From Adiantum capillus-veneris (taxonomy: Eukaryota; Streptophyta; Polypodiopsida; Polypodiales; Pteridaceae), in the NCBI GenBank assembly GCA_014529385.2, contig CM043947.1:130591891-130655890 (forward strand): DNA of 64,000 bases. The letters run 5' to 3'. The notes beneath the pieces were generated by a model that saw nothing but the letters and a program-made list of their open reading frames with translations, was not told where the DNA came from and did not search any database. The translations under genes were made by a program, and so were the position numbers. Positions 24,770 to 37,713 of this stretch are shown here, piece after piece (positions within the stretch are counted from its first letter, which is position 1; every line of letters begins with the position of its first letter).

Positions 24770-25480
24770 CTAAAGCTTGACAATGTACATGATGACGTGT
24801 ATATAAATCATGGTAGTCGAGGACTCACTCATGTTCATGAGGTGGTGTAGGAGGTTCAACAAAATCAACAAAAATTTGTTGGTTGACAATATTGCATCCC
24901 CATGCAAGCGTTTAAGTAAACGGCTTACATGAAATACCAGATGGATACGAGAGTGTGTTGGTATTAACGAGAGTTTGTAAGCACGATCACCAACTTGCTT
25001 GAGTATCTTGAAAGGCCCACAATATCTTGGAGATGATTTAGGTGTTGGCCCAGTCTTTAGACTTTCTGAATGCTCTGGCACATGCAAAAACACCTCATCC
25101 CCTTTCTCAAAGGTAACTTGCCGACGTTTCTCATCAGTGTACTCCTTATACTGACCCTACGCTTATTGGACATTTTGATGAGCGAGTTTCAGCATATCCA
25201 TATGGCCTTGGATAAAATCCTTAACCTGCTGGAGTTTTTTGATTGCCAACCCCACCGTAACAGGTGACCTAGGTTGAAAACCATACATTAGCATGAAAGG
25301 ACTAAATCCAGTCGTGACATGTTTAACACTATTGTAAGAAAACTCAAGAAGAGATAGATACTCTTCCCAGTCTGTTTGTTTCTTGCTAACGTATGCTCAT
25401 AGCATATCCTTTAGCACTTGGTTAACTCGTTCAGTTTGACTACTCGTTTCTGGATGATAGACACAAAGGGTGTAGGAAGA
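24770..25480 (-). pseudogene. Ty3/gypsy integrase C-terminal remnant
   Basis: Minus translation across a few stops gives the end of a gypsy integrase: YHPETSSQTERVNQVLKDML, then [26 protein letters not shown], then KGDEVFLHVPEHS and LSPRYCGPFKILKQVGDRAY, where most plant elements have a closely similar R-x-x-GPF-x-I-L motif. It ends with the RIHLVFHVSRLLK motif. No chromodomain is seen. The order pol, PPT, LTR towards lower coordinates is normal for a minus-strand element. The 5' part (RT, protease, gag) is missing. Confidence 0.8.
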
Positions 25481-25744
25481 CACATAAGCCTCCCTTGGCA
25501 CAAAAGGGTAAGCATACAAGTCTCCCAAAAACAAGGATAAACACACAAAGCTTTCCTAACACAAATGAGGGTGACACACAATTGAGTGCACACAAATTTT
25601 ACAAGGTTTTTGTGTTGTTTGTTTTGGAGGATTTCTCCCCTGTACAAATCTGCAAAACTTCTTCTACTTTGTTGTTGTTGTCGTCTTCTTCATCTTCATG
25701 TCTTGATCTTCATCTGTTGTCGTCAATTTATCTTTGTCATGCAT

Positions 25745-25945
25745 CTTCATCATGTCATTTTGTTGATGTTGTTCATTGCTCCATTTTGTCAAGGATGTGG
25801 CCTTCATGGCCAATGGTGTAAAACACACATACATAGCAAGTGTATTTCTCGCGTGTGTGCTCATGATTATGGGCGGTCTTACCATATGCATGATGTATAG
25901 GCAGTGTCTAAAACCCATGCTTGTGTGTGTGGTGCCTCTATGCAC
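25745..25945 (+). repeat. Inverted copy of the gypsy LTR segment
   Basis: GTGTGCTCATGATTATGGGCGGTCTTACCATA... through GGCAGTGTCTAAAACCC is the reverse complement of 24340-24430, with about 20% visible differences. It could be part of a second, opposite-oriented LTR of the same family. Confidence 0.7.
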
Positions 25946-25978
25946 ATGTGGTGCATGCATATTAACAATAGTACACAT

Positions 25979-25980
<2 letters not shown>

Positions 25981-26024
<44 letters not shown>
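25981..26024. repeat. (TG)n microsatellite
   Basis: Perfect 44-bp TG run; the His-Thr ORF on the opposite strand is an artefact. Confidence 0.95.
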
Positions 26025-26027
<3 letters not shown>

Positions 26028-27430
26028 TGTGTTACACCTTCATACACATATACCTCATATGTTTCTACCATGGGATACAAGGCCATTGGGGTAGAGGTTG
26101 TATTGAGGAAATAGGGCCGTTTATAAATGTGAATCCTACTTGATAGGGAAAGGCTCCTTGCGAGGCACTCTCGATTGTGAGACTGTGGAAATAGAGACTT
26201 AGTAGGCTTCTTGCTAAGGGGCTTGAAGCTTTTGCCCAAGAAAAAAGCCCCTTGATAAGGGTTTGAAACAAGAAAAGGAAGCTTGACCAAGCTGTGGGAA
26301 ACAACTTTTGTGGAGCTAAAATCAGGAGATATAGCAACTTTGATCGTGCTTGCGGAAGTCAAAATAAAATTTTGGCATGCGTGTGAGAATTGCCCTCAAT
26401 GGACCCTCCCACAAAATTTGTTGCATTTTACCGGTTGGGCTCATGTTGGTGCAACCAAAAGATGTTGATGCCAGAAAGCATGAAAAGCAGTATCAAAGGT
26501 GCTTACAGATGTGTGTCAAGATGTCAAAGCATATGTGAAGATTCAGTGTCGATGAAGAAGTTCATGATGTGTATCATTTATGTGGCTACATGGACTAAGG
26601 TGGAGATTCGATGCTTCAAAGAAGGTTCTCTATGTGAAAAGCATCTTGGGACATGAAGATAAAGTGGAGGAGTGGAGGGCACATGGTTTTGGTAAGAAAA
26701 GAAAGTGGATGTGTAGCTGAGATTTTCTGCATATGGATAGCCAAAAAGTCCTATTCTGTAACATTTTTGCAAAACACATTTTGGACATTTTTGCATCTCA
26801 TGCACGTAGGCTAATTCTGCACCGTTTGACAGAAATTGCAGTTTTTGTAAACTATTTCTTTGGAGGCTACGAAAAGGAAAGAGAAGGGGACAGAGCTCTG
26901 AAAGAGCCTGTTGGTGTATGCTCCACCATAGCCAATCACTTGTTGGAGAAGAAGGAAGCTTTGATTGCATCGTCTCTGGTCTTGTCTCCCCTATTCCTTC
27001 TTCTTTTCTCTTCTCTTGTGCAAAGGTGTCAGCATGTGTAGGCTGTGTGTGAGCCCCGCGAACCAATTGCTGTGTGTGCAAAGAGGGAGAAAGAGAGAGG
27101 TGATGTGTGTGTGGTTGAGAATCAATAATCGATTGTGTTGGTTGAGATGCAATAAGCTTTGCTTTTGTGTGTGATTGTGGGCTTGGGTGTGTGTAGCCGA
27201 GTGTTCATAGCAAAGTTTTGTGGTTTGGTGTGTTTCTTTGAGTGGATCGTGGTGTTGTGATTCCATCTGAGCTATAGAGAGGCGTGTCTATGTTGTCGGG
27301 TGTGTTTCGCTTTCCCCCCTTCCAACTTGTGCCCACAAGCCCACAAGCCAGAATCTTGGAAATTTGACCCCACGACCTTAAAGGTCAAGGATCTATATTT
27401 GATGAAGCCTTTCAATCAGCAAATAACTGT
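26025..27430. other. Intergenic, nothing recognised
   Basis: Only short frames, some GT/CA biased. No RNA gene or transposon hallmark was seen. Confidence 0.3.
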
Positions 27431-27436
27431 ACTTAC

Positions 27437-30400
27437 TCTCTCAGTCTCAATGGACTTTCGTACATAACCATTGGGGATCAAAATAAGGATAGTGTGCATC
27501 ATTTTGAATCCCAACTCAATGGCATGGCCAGACACAATGCCAAAGTGATCAGCGGAGTTTAAGGTGATGTACCACCCATTGTCTTCACGTACTTAGAAGC
27601 TACTATGGCCACTTTCTTACTCAATTTTCGAGAGAATTGATTCCATGGAGGGACCTACATATTACGCATTGTTAATTTATTTAAAGTTTCAAAACTATCA
27701 TAAACTGTCCATTGAGGTTTTGAAGAATGCATACCTCGTTCTCCAAAAATTTCTCAACTTTAAAATTTGTTGGAAAATTCGCAAACAAAAGAGAGGCCAC
27801 TTCATTGCTCTTTTTCCCATCAACATTGGATGGATGTAGAAAATCCAAGATCCTGTATACGATCAAATACATGTTTTTCAAACATTCACAACACACACCA
27901 CCCATAGTCAATCTTTCTTCTCAGATGTATTTACCATTTCTCATCATCAAGAGAAATTTTGTAAACATCTATCATGTTGTCAATAATGGTCACATTATAA
28001 TCTTTGGAAGGTACTACATAATCTGAAAATAAAATATTTCATCAAGACTTGTTGAGTAGACAAAAAGTGACAGCTAGAGATCTTCACAAGCAAGTTTATC
28101 TGTGGAACCTTGAGCACCTTTTTTGTTCTTTTTGGGGGACTTCTTGGGCTTCTTGGATTTAACAAATTCCAATTGTTTCTTTATAGAGGAGATTGTACTA
28201 GTGTTTACTTTTTTTGAAGAGGTGGCTTTCTTGGAAGCCGATCCAATCTCCTCAATATCCTCTTCATTTCTTTCAAGAACATGCTCTAAAGTAAACAAAA
28301 ATATGTTTCTCTCACAAACATAGTCTAAATAGTATGAGCACTTTAACAATTTTGTAATTTTTATAAATGCCAAAAAATAACCTTTATATAAGTTCACTTC
28401 GTCGGTGGGTAGGTGCCTCGAGTGTAATCTAGCCACCAAGGGCAATACTCAATTTTCCAAGCAAGAAAACCATGATCTCTCATCCATAGTGGATACATAC
28501 ACTCCTTAGAAGAGAGGTCCCTCCAACTTTCAACAACAACCGACAACTTCTCCAACAAAGTTTGATCGTAAAGCTGAATTATCCATCTACATAAAATGCA
28601 TTTTACTTTTTTTGAGCTCCTTTACCGAGTAACTTATTTATTATACAAACTCTAAGTGCAAAATACAATATCAACCATAAAGATATTAATTGTATTACCT
28701 GAATAATACTCTCCTCGAAGATTCCATGAGCTCTGGAATTTTGTCATCCAACTCTTTTGTATTGAGCTTACTCCAAAGCTCCATAAAAGCTTTATCAATG
28801 TGCTCCCTCAACCGATGATGAAGCCATGCTTCAAAGCCCTCCAGCATTTCATCAATCATTTTCCCTTTGATACTTAAGCATTGCTTCAAGATACTTCACC
28901 AATACCATTCTTTATGCAAGTACATTCTAAATTTCATTGCACTAATATAACGCTCAGAAGTAACATCATCTACACGGCAATGCATCAAAGAGTGCAATAT
29001 TTTCTTTTTCCTATAGAGAAAACAATAAACAAACCATAAATGTATTGATTTTTTTGATGATTTCATGTGCATTTTTGGGCCAAGGATTATTACCTCTCCG
29101 GTGATATTTTAGAAGTTGCCAAATGGACCTTGTCTCTTGTAAGGCCCACCTAATCATTTTCTCTTATCCAATTGAAGTTAAATAACAAAGAGAAGAACCC
29201 TTGGCCATTGGCAAGGTTGGCAATGGCCAACATCTATGTTGCACTTGCATCAAATAAAATCCAATCAATTTTGCAATCCAATCAATCCAATCCAAATGAA
29301 ATGTCAACTTACAATTTTGTAGAAATTCAAACATGAATGGTGAAAAGAGAAAGTTTTTAAGGCTTATAAGCCCTTTCTTTGAAAAAAATTATACTCTTCC
29401 TTGAGCAACATATGTTTTTCTGGCACTAAAATTGATGGATCATTGTCTCTTACATCTCTTTGATAAGAGACATGTCAAACTCTTCCTTTTGTAGAGCAAG
29501 TAAGAAAAAAAGTAAGATTTTACAAAATTATGCTTAGCTTTAAAAATTACATAAAAAGTATACTTTAGGTAAAAAAGTATACCTTCCATATGAGCATTGC
29601 CAATAAAAGAGCAGGAGCATTGTACCAACTCCCTTTAGATGCCTTCTTCTCACAAGCAGCTCTACCTCTATCCACCGAATCCAATGTTGGGGAAAGTCTT
29701 AAATTAGAGAATCTTTGCTTGCCACGGCTAGTTTTTAAAACAAGAAGATCTCTTGACCAAAATTTGTGCTCACAGTGGTTCTACCAATCCTAAACCATAT
29801 ATCTTAAATTAAATATCAAGAGAATGAAATCGATAAATTAATAGAAATATCTTTAAAAACAACAAATGAGCCTAATCATTTTGAGAGCGTAGAGCTAGAA
29901 AAAGCTCCCCCTCTGCACTTCTATCAACATAGACAAATTGATACTTGAAAGAAAAATGTCTCCACCTTATCATTGAAAATTCTACAACAACAAAAGGGCA
30001 AATTAGACAGCATAGAGTAATATAAGACAACCTTATCTTAAACAAAAAAAAAATCACTTACGCGGTTTTATCAAGCGCATCCAAGTTTTCAAGCGGTGAT
30101 TGCCATCCCAAACAATAAATTTTTTTCCCCTTAAGTCTTCCCACTCAAGAGGAAGGGAATTATCAAAATCATCGCTAATTTCTTGCCAAATAGGCCCCCA
30201 TTCTTCTTTGTCTAAGTCAAAAACATAATGTTGATCATGGCTAGACTTCTTAAATGACACAAGAAATGGAGCTCCAAGCACACTGTATCCAGACAGCTCA
30301 AACCTTTTCACTAAGCCCTCAGTCCTTGGACCCACCACTCTAATGGCTTTGTTTTCCATCAATTTGTAGAGAGGAATGCGAGGAGGTTCCCCACCTCTCT

Positions 30401-30669
30401 TTACAATAAAACCCCCTACAATCTCCTCCAATATGGGACCATGAACATCCTTTCCAAACAGTGTAGGATGATCGACAGGTTTAGCAACAATTGTCATTGC
30501 TTCAGACACGCTTTGGGCCACCAGTCCACCTTGTGTAGAATGAATATCGATGAGCTCCTCTTCTTCATGCACATCACCCAATATGTACTCCTTTTGGTAG
30601 ACATTGGAAGAAGCAATGGAAGATCGTGCATTGGCCCTATGTCTTGTAGTTCCAGACCTTAATGTGTAT
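27437..30669 (-). CDS. Multi-exon gene with ParB-like DGNHR motif (possible pseudogene)
   Basis: Exons read on the minus strand: 30669-30062 (acceptor TTTTCTTTTAG, donor GTAAGT), about 29981-29880, about 29790-29583 (donor GTATAC), about 29010-28699 (donor GTAATA), about 28590-28397, about 28299-28080, 28023-27935 (acceptor TTTATTTTCAG), 27852-27735 (donor GTATGC), and about 27600-27437 (donor GTAAGT). The first exon carries PRIPLYKLMENKAIRVVGPR and KKFIVWDGNHRLKTWMRLI; DGNHR in this setting is typical of ParB/sulfiredoxin-fold proteins. Later exons give WRDLSSKECMYPLWMRDHGF, a Lys-rich linker, and NGWYITLNSADHFGIVSGHA. Biochemical role not inferred. In-frame stops after ALRSQND (about 29878) and at about 28897 suggest decay or wrong exon edges. 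Further 3' exons below 27437 are likely. Confidence 0.5.
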
Positions 30670-31059
30670 CTAAAAGAAAAGAAAATAAGACCACAACTAG
30701 CTTAGTATGTAGTGACAAATTAAAAAAAGACCACAAATAGCTTAATATAGTTGAACTTACTTTGAGAGATACCTGTCCAGCCACGTTTAGATGGTGTACA
30801 AACCATAATCTATCAACTATAATCAATAAACACCAAAAGTATTCTTAGCAACAACATTTCAAATAGAAACTTACAAATTTTAGCAGACGGAGTAAAATGC
30901 AAATATAAAAAAATTCCCATTCCGAACTTGCTTTCGTACAGCACCACAATGCTCACGGGAAGAAACAAATACAAATCCACTTCGACATATGTATAGCTCT
31001 GCACTTCAATATGTGTCAATACAAATCCACTTCAATATATGTTTAGCTCTGCACTACAA

Positions 31060-31480
31060 CAAGTGTATTTGTGTTTTTGTGTGTATGCAAATGCATGATT
31101 GTAGGTGTCCTTGTGTGTGAGTATGTAGGTGTCTTTGTGTGTGTGTGTGTGTGCAAGTAAATTTGTGTGTGTGTACTACAACAAGTTTATTTGTGCTTGT
31201 GTGTGTAGTATACAAATGCATCATTGTAAGTGTGTTGATGTGTGAGTATGCATGATTTTGTTTGTGCCATTTGTTATTGTGTGGCTGTGTGTGTGAATGC
31301 AAGTGTGTATATGTGTGTGTGTGTGTATACATGATTGTTACTGTGTGTCTGTATGTGTGTGTATGCAATCCCGTGTTATTGTGCGTGTGTGTGTATGCAA
31401 TTCCGTGTTACCGTGTGTGTGTGTATGAAATTCCATGTTACTGTGTGTGTGTGTGTGGGAGTGTGTGTGTATGCAATTCC
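31060..31480. repeat. GT-rich minisatellite
   Basis: Units of about 30-40 bp, TGTGTGTGTATGCAATTCCG followed by TGTTACTG, occur four times or more between 31355 and 31480. Looser GT-rich units lie upstream. The long CA/GT ORFs here are artefacts. A pure CA run follows at about 31579-31606. Confidence 0.8.
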
Positions 31481-31575
31481 GCCAATGGAGCTCTAATGGT
31501 GGATCCTATGGAGGACATACATGCGCACGTTCCCGTGCACACACACAGTCACAAAAATAGCCATTCGAAACAAGG

Positions 31576-31609
<34 letters not shown>

Positions 31610-31739
31610 CCATTTGCGTGAGTAGAAAATGCGCGCGCACACACACACCCATGAGTACCTTCTCTTCTTTTTCTTCTTCTTCTACTCCTTCTTCTTGTCC
31701 ACAACAAAACAACCTCCTTCACTTTCACTTCACTTCACT

Positions 31740-32203
31740 TCATTCCACTTTCATTTCAATTTAAATGTATTGTATTTATAAAATATATACATTAAATCAC
31801 TAAACATGTATTATATTTATAAAATATATGCGATAAACATTTATAGACTGTATATAATTAAACAACTGAACACATAACCATTATATATTTCAAATAACTA
31901 AACACTTATAGAATAAGATATCTATATTAAACACTTACAAAGTATTTATAAACACTTATAAAAAAAGATATATTAAACACTTACAAAAGAAGATATATAT
32001 TAAACACTTATAGGATATATATAATAAACACTTATAAGATATAAACTAAGACTTGTTATACAATTTGAGAATCAACACATAAATAATTATATACAAGCTA
32101 TTGATTGAAATTATAGAATAAATATATAGTAAATACAAAAAAATACTTCAATATAAAATTTTAAATTCTTAAATAATTATAGAATAAATATATAGTAAAC
32201 ACA
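31740..32203. repeat. AT-rich tandem-like sequence
   Basis: Repeated TAAACACTTATA / ATATATTAAACACTTA motifs in very AT-rich DNA, directly next to the insertion site of the 32209-48674 element. Confidence 0.7.
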
Positions 32204-32208
32204 TAAAT

Positions 32209-32332
32209 TGTCAGGCCAAGGGCCACCCTGGAGTTCAAGGCTGCCCAATGGAGAAGGGATCCTACAAGCCAAGGGGCTATAAAAAGGGTGGTTCGGTGGA
32301 GGATCGTTCACGAAAGTTCCCAGGGTTCTACA
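32209..32332 (+). repeat. 5' LTR (124 bp) of the short-LTR element
   Basis: Contains a TATA box (GGGGCTATAAAAAGGG, about 32273-32288). Ends in CA and is followed by the PBS. Preceded by TAAAT. Confidence 0.85.
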
Positions 32333-32333
32333 T

Positions 32334-32345
32334 TGGTATCAGAGG
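32334..32345 (+). promoter_or_regulatory. Primer-binding site of the short-LTR element
   Basis: TGGTATCAGAGG one base after the LTR; initiator tRNA-Met type. Confidence 0.8.
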
Positions 32346-32438
32346 TCAGGGAGAAGCAGGCATGGAGGAGCGTGCAAGGCGAACAAGCCTCGGCATGGTT
32401 CTTTTCTCTCTCTCTCTCGCCTTAAGGAAGGAAGAAGG

Positions 32439-32931
32439 TGTTAAGGAATTGATATTTTATTATTCATTGCAGATGTGACAGGTGGAAAAGACTAGACCGA
32501 GCTAGGACTTTGCGAATGAAAAAATATATATATTGTACATTTTATTATTCAAGTGCTCTTTATGAGCTTTGGCCATTTATGACCAGCCAGCCAATTTGTA
32601 CTCACATTGACCATTCAAGAAATCTATAAATGATATACGTGCAAGAGGAAAATGGTCACTCTTGCACGGGGGGAGATTGCACACAGTGTCTGTGTATTCT
32701 TCTCTTCTCTCCTCTCTTCTTTCTCATCGTGCTAGGCGTAGCACTCCGCTCTAGGAGGTGCGCCTGCGCGCACGTGCTCTCTTGCTCTGTCCCGCTCTCT
32801 GACTCTCTTTGTTTGTGTTGTGATCGATTATGGATTTGTGCGAGTAGGCAGGTACGTAGATTTATTTTTTTATGTCTTGCTATGTGCTATTTCGAGTATT
32901 TTGCAGGGCAGCCACGCTTCCGGCTGTAGCA
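32439..32931 (+). repeat. 5' LTR (493 bp) of the nested element
   Basis: Nearly the same as 34895-35382, differing by scattered substitutions and small indels (e.g. GACCAGCC/GACCGGCC, AAATGATATAC/AAATGAAATAC). Contains a TCTCTC-rich segment near 32700-32810. Confidence 0.92.
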
Positions 32932-32932
32932 G

Positions 32933-32944
32933 TGGTATCAGAGC
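32933..32944 (+). promoter_or_regulatory. Primer-binding site of the nested LTR element
   Basis: TGGTATCAGAGC one base after the LTR end. Confidence 0.85.
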
Positions 32945-34261
32945 ATGTAAGTATGTAAACTCTATAGAATTTTCAAATAGTTTTCTACTAAAAAGGAGAA
33001 AACTTCTCCTCAGGTACCCTCGTCCATATCATGTAAGCCATACTTTAATGTAATTCCATTTGTAGTTTGGTACGCTTGTAATTATTTCCACTATTGCACT
33101 ATACGGTCCTAAATTTGTTATTGTAGTTTAGACGGCTAGAATTATTTAAGATTAGGTACTTACTCTTATATTAAAATTCAAAACCAAACTCCTCCCATCA
33201 TGAGTCATAATTTTTAATTTTTTTTTGTAATCGGATATGGACTTTTTAATCATCATATACCTGAGTATTTAGTGTGCAACTAACCTGTTATTGAATTTGA
33301 CAAGGAATCTTGTTTAGGGCTTTGTCTTTGAGAAACATGTTTGCAGATAAACCTAAGTACAAGGCTACCACATTGTAGACCCTCCAGCTATAAATTCCCC
33401 TACCTTGGTTATGGGTTCTGATAAATTCATGCTTGATTTAATTTCTTTTCAGTAAGTCTTCTTATAGATATTCTCACAACTCTATAACCCAAATTGTCAG
33501 TTTTAAAATCAATAGCCTCAAGATATTCCGCCTTTTGGCCATGTAAATTTAGTGTATGATTAGATTATTGTTGATTCTTGAATTTGACACAAAGTCGTTT
33601 TTAGTGCTTTGTTTTCTTGGACAAGTTTTGCAGATAAAATCTAAATACAATGTTCTTATATCAAGCTCCTGGTATGTCATTTCTTAATGCATTCTCATAA
33701 TACCCCTCTTCAAACATCATTTCAATTACTCTTGATAAGTAAGATCTCTCTATGTATCTTTAGACCTCAAAGGAACATTATCTAACTCACCACAAGTACC
33801 TATCCCATCTCTTCTCTTATCTTGGCCCCTCCACATTCTCCCACCCTTCACCACATCTGCTTATGCGCAAATCGTCTAGTTTAATAATGGTATGATAAAT
33901 TAATGTTTATTACATTCAAATTCTTTTAAGTGAGTCTTTTTGTAGACATTCTCACACCCCTATGAATACCCAATAACCTTTGCAGCATGCAAGAATTTTT
34001 CCATATGCTTTTAAGAAGACAAAACCTCCTTATGTTGCTAAATCCATTTTTTCTAATGTCATGGCTTCTACTTTCCTTGGTTGGACTCTTTACTGAGATG
34101 ACTTGTCATACCACTACTTACATGAGCCCTGTTGGTGTGCAATGATCGCTAAGATTTGGTACATGTTTCCACATTCCAATCTATTCCAATTTCATATCAA
34201 ACAGGTCATTTATTTTTTCATTTTTTTTAATGCCATGCCTAGTCCATTGGTCACGGACACA

Positions 34262-34460
34262 CAGATTCGCCGATTTAGGCAATGTGTAGATACTCATCCT
34301 GGTGCAGATTCACCGATTTAGGCAGCACATTGATATTACAGATTCATGATTTTTAAACTTATACCAAATGCAGATTCACCGATTTTGGCAGCATTAGTGC
34401 AGATTCGCCGATTTAGGCAACACGTCTTATTGGTGTAGATTCGCCGATTTAGGCAACACC
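34262..34460 (+). repeat. Five-copy 20-bp repeat inside the nested LTR element
   Basis: CAGATTCGCCGATTTAGGCA-type units start at about 34262, 34304, 34370, 34400 and 34436, with one or two changes each and irregular spacing (30-66 bp). Confidence 0.85.
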
Positions 34461-34894
34461 GATCACAAAATCATGCTGCAGTGGGGCTGGCCACCACTGT
34501 AACTGGTATGACTTTGTTACCTGGGTATAGAAAATGAAAGATATTTTGGATTTGCATTATATTGTGGACTTGGAATTGGATTGGAATTTCATATCAAATG
34601 ATCATTTTGTCATGGCAGTGTTTATGTGATGGGAGTTGACATTTATGAGATTGACGATGAGTGTGACCAATGATATCCTGATTCATCAGGGTATGACATA
34701 TACTACTTATTCTAGTGGTATGGGACACTAGAATCGGTAGTATGTGGATGACAGCAGGCATAAGCAATATTGTCTAATTTTATGTATTTTTCTTTTACTA
34801 TTTGATACAAATTTCTAATCATTGTTTTTGACAAGTATTGTTTGCAGATTTTTTTCTTCGCAATTGAGGAAATTTGCTTTCCAATGGAGAGGTA

Positions 34895-35382
34895 TGTTAT
34901 GGAATTGATATTTTATTATTCATTGCAGATGTGACAGGTGAAAAAGACTAGACCGAGCTAGGACTTTGCGAATGAAAAAATATATATATTGTACATTTTA
35001 TTATTCAAGTGCTCTTTATGAGCTTTGGCCATTTATGACCGGCCAGCCAATTTGTACTCACATTGACCATTCAAGAAATCTATAAATGAAATACGTGCAA
35101 GAGGGAAATGGTCACTCTTGCACGGGGGGAGATTGCACCTAGTGTCTATGTATTCTTCTCTTCTCTCCTCTCTTCTCTCTTGTCGTGCTAGGCGTAGCAC
35201 TCCGCTCTAGGAGGTGCACCTGCACGCGCTCTCTTGCTCTCTCTCGCTCTCTGACTCTCTCTGTTTGTGTTGTGCTTGATTATGGATTTGTGCGAGTCGG
35301 TAGGTACGTAGATTCATTGTTTATGTCTTGCTATGTGCTATTTCGAGTATTTTGCACGGCAACCAGGCTTCCGGTTGTAGCA
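34895..35382 (+). repeat. 3' LTR (488 bp) of the nested element
   Basis: Second copy of the LTR; followed immediately by GAAGG. Confidence 0.92.
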
Positions 35383-35387
35383 GAAGG

Positions 35388-37665
35388 CACGGAGGGCTGC
35401 ATGGAGTCTCTACCATGGCGGATTTGATAAGTGCATGAAGGAATGAAAAGGCTTGCAAAGGAGGAGGATGGTCGAGGATGTGCAAGAATTAGGTCGAGGA
35501 CGTGCAGGAAACCGCACCTGTAAAGCCAAGAGCAGTCGACAAAGTTGCACGTGAAGGAGGGCTTGCATAGAGAAGGGGGCCGCTTGACCTGCTCTGATTC
35601 TCATGCAAGTTATGGTTGGATTTGTGTTGCAGCGGGGGATAAATTTCGTCACATCACCTTGCCCGGAGAAGGTCTGCAGTGCCAACCTTGTCTTCTTCTT
35701 GGCTCGCGCAGTCTGTTGCCGCCATGCAAGCTACATTTTTTTTGGTTATTTTTTTTACTTACCCACGGGCAAGGTCCCTATTTTTAGCATCTTCTCCCAA
35801 CAACGTATGAGGCAGGAGATTCAAGCGTACTTTGCAACGTATGAACCGGAAGGGGAGTGTTGCCACATGATGGGAAGCGTATAGTTGCATGCTACATGCC
35901 AGTGACTGCCATCAAGGTATGCATTTCTTTTTTTTTGTTGGTTTGATAAATTCTTTCAAGGATGTTGCATAGCTTTGTCATGCAATGGAAACTAGTGCAA
36001 GAAACACACTCCAAGCACAAGCACGGCTTGTGGCTGTGCTTGTGCTTGTGGCCGTATCCATAAATCAAGCACGACTTGAGTACACAATACCTTGACAACA
36101 CATGCGAGTCGGAGGTTGCATCTTGATACAAAGGCAAGTCACGCATGGCTTGAGTAAAAAATACCTTGATAACACACGCAAGTCAGAGGTTGCATCTTGA
36201 TACAAAGGCAAGTCAAGCAGGGCCTTTGACCTATACGATCAAGTTATTCGGGAAGTCAAGCAGGGCCTTTGACCTATACGATCAAGTTATTTGGCACGAT
36301 ACATCCGTAATTACCATTTTATGATGTTTTACAACAAGTTATATAGGGCAAGGCTCCTAGGCAATCTGTCTCCCATCAGTTACATTTCACGAGCACGACT
36401 ATTCATTTTGATATCTCCTCATTGTGTTACCTAGAGAAGGAGGAAAGCACGCAACATAACTACATGAAGCATAGTGGAAAAACATTGTATTCACAGCTAT
36501 GAGCTGACTCCAATGTCAACTACCACCTATACCATCACATGTATTTTCATAATTCCAACTTGTTGAGCAAATGTTGCTTTGATCAAGCAACGTTGGGCAA
36601 TAGCTAACATTTGGCTGCTCAACTGTAGATGCTATCTCTCTCAGTATTGAGCAATCTCATAGGTAGCCAAATTTGGCATGGCCGATTCTCTATGAAATTT
36701 TGAAAAGGTCGATCCTTTTTTGCTTGGACATATGTGTGTCAACAAGAGCATATGTTAGCTATGAGCACTCAGGTTACGTTCTTGTCTCATCTATTTGATG
36801 AACTTATGTGAAGCAAGGCTTCCATTTCTGCATCTTGCGTTGAGACTTCCCACATTTGGTATATGCTATGAGAATACAACTTGGGAAGGATATGGTAAAA
36901 TGTTTGCAGGTTAATTCATTACATGTCAGATGGTCGTCTATGATACATGTACATACGACAGCTACCACTCGTGCAATAGATATGGCTATGATCCATCTTT
37001 GAGCGAGTTTTCTTCCACAGAATCTCGGGACAACTGGTTACAGCAACGACCAGGTTAGCCAATTTTAAGTTCTTCTTATTTTTTCCATGTTTACACCTTT
37101 TCTTGGGAACTGCTTGTTTTTCTACAATGCCAAGTGCTTTGACAGATTTACATGTAGCAACGCTTCTCACTTGTGCCAAGGTATTGCCCATTAACTTGGA
37201 ATCAAAGGCATTGGCACATAAGTTTGGGGAACTGGCAAAATAGGGAATATCACTTCACAGAATCTCTACGAGTCTAGATTGTGCAAAGCACTTATGGTTT
37301 TGGCTCACGTTTGAGGCCGTCACTCTTGCCAAGGGCTTAAAATTCTGCATGCATGGCATGCTTGCTAGGTGGATTCAATTCTACCGCTTCATGAAATACG
37401 CTTCCGCTATAACACCAGACACTCAGACTTGATTCATAGGCAAAGTGCCAATGCTAAGTCATCCTCATACAAACACAAACCCTGCAAGGTAGGTGGGTCA
37501 GGATGTGTTTTGTGTTTTTCCGTTACCTCTCTCAATGAGAAAGAGTCCTATCAAAAAACTATGGAATGCTCATAGGATAAGCTACAAGTCAGGCATAAGA
37601 TGCGTAAGAGCACACAGACTGGGTACACACTCTAGTAACTTAAGGAAAGTTACTCAGTCCAGCAT

Positions 37666-37713
<48 letters not shown>

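Larger units (their letters stand above)
32439..35382 (+). mobile_element. Complete non-coding LTR element (LARD/TRIM-like) with GAAGG target duplication
   Basis: Two long direct repeats, 32439-32931 and 34895-35382, both start TGTTA and end GTAGCA. GAAGG flanks both outer sides (32434-32438 and 35383-35387). A PBS follows the first LTR. The 1963-bp interior has no retroviral ORF, only small frames and a 20-bp repeat array, so it needs proteins from another element to move. It sits just inside the 5' LTR of the short-LTR element. Confidence 0.92.

Noticed and set aside
25664-26362. 232-residue minus ORF
   Set aside because: Driven by a (TG)n run read as His-Thr and by LTR-derived sequence; no domain.
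31054-31621. Long ORFs rich in Cys-Val / His-Thr
   Set aside because: Artefacts of GT/CA minisatellites on both strands.
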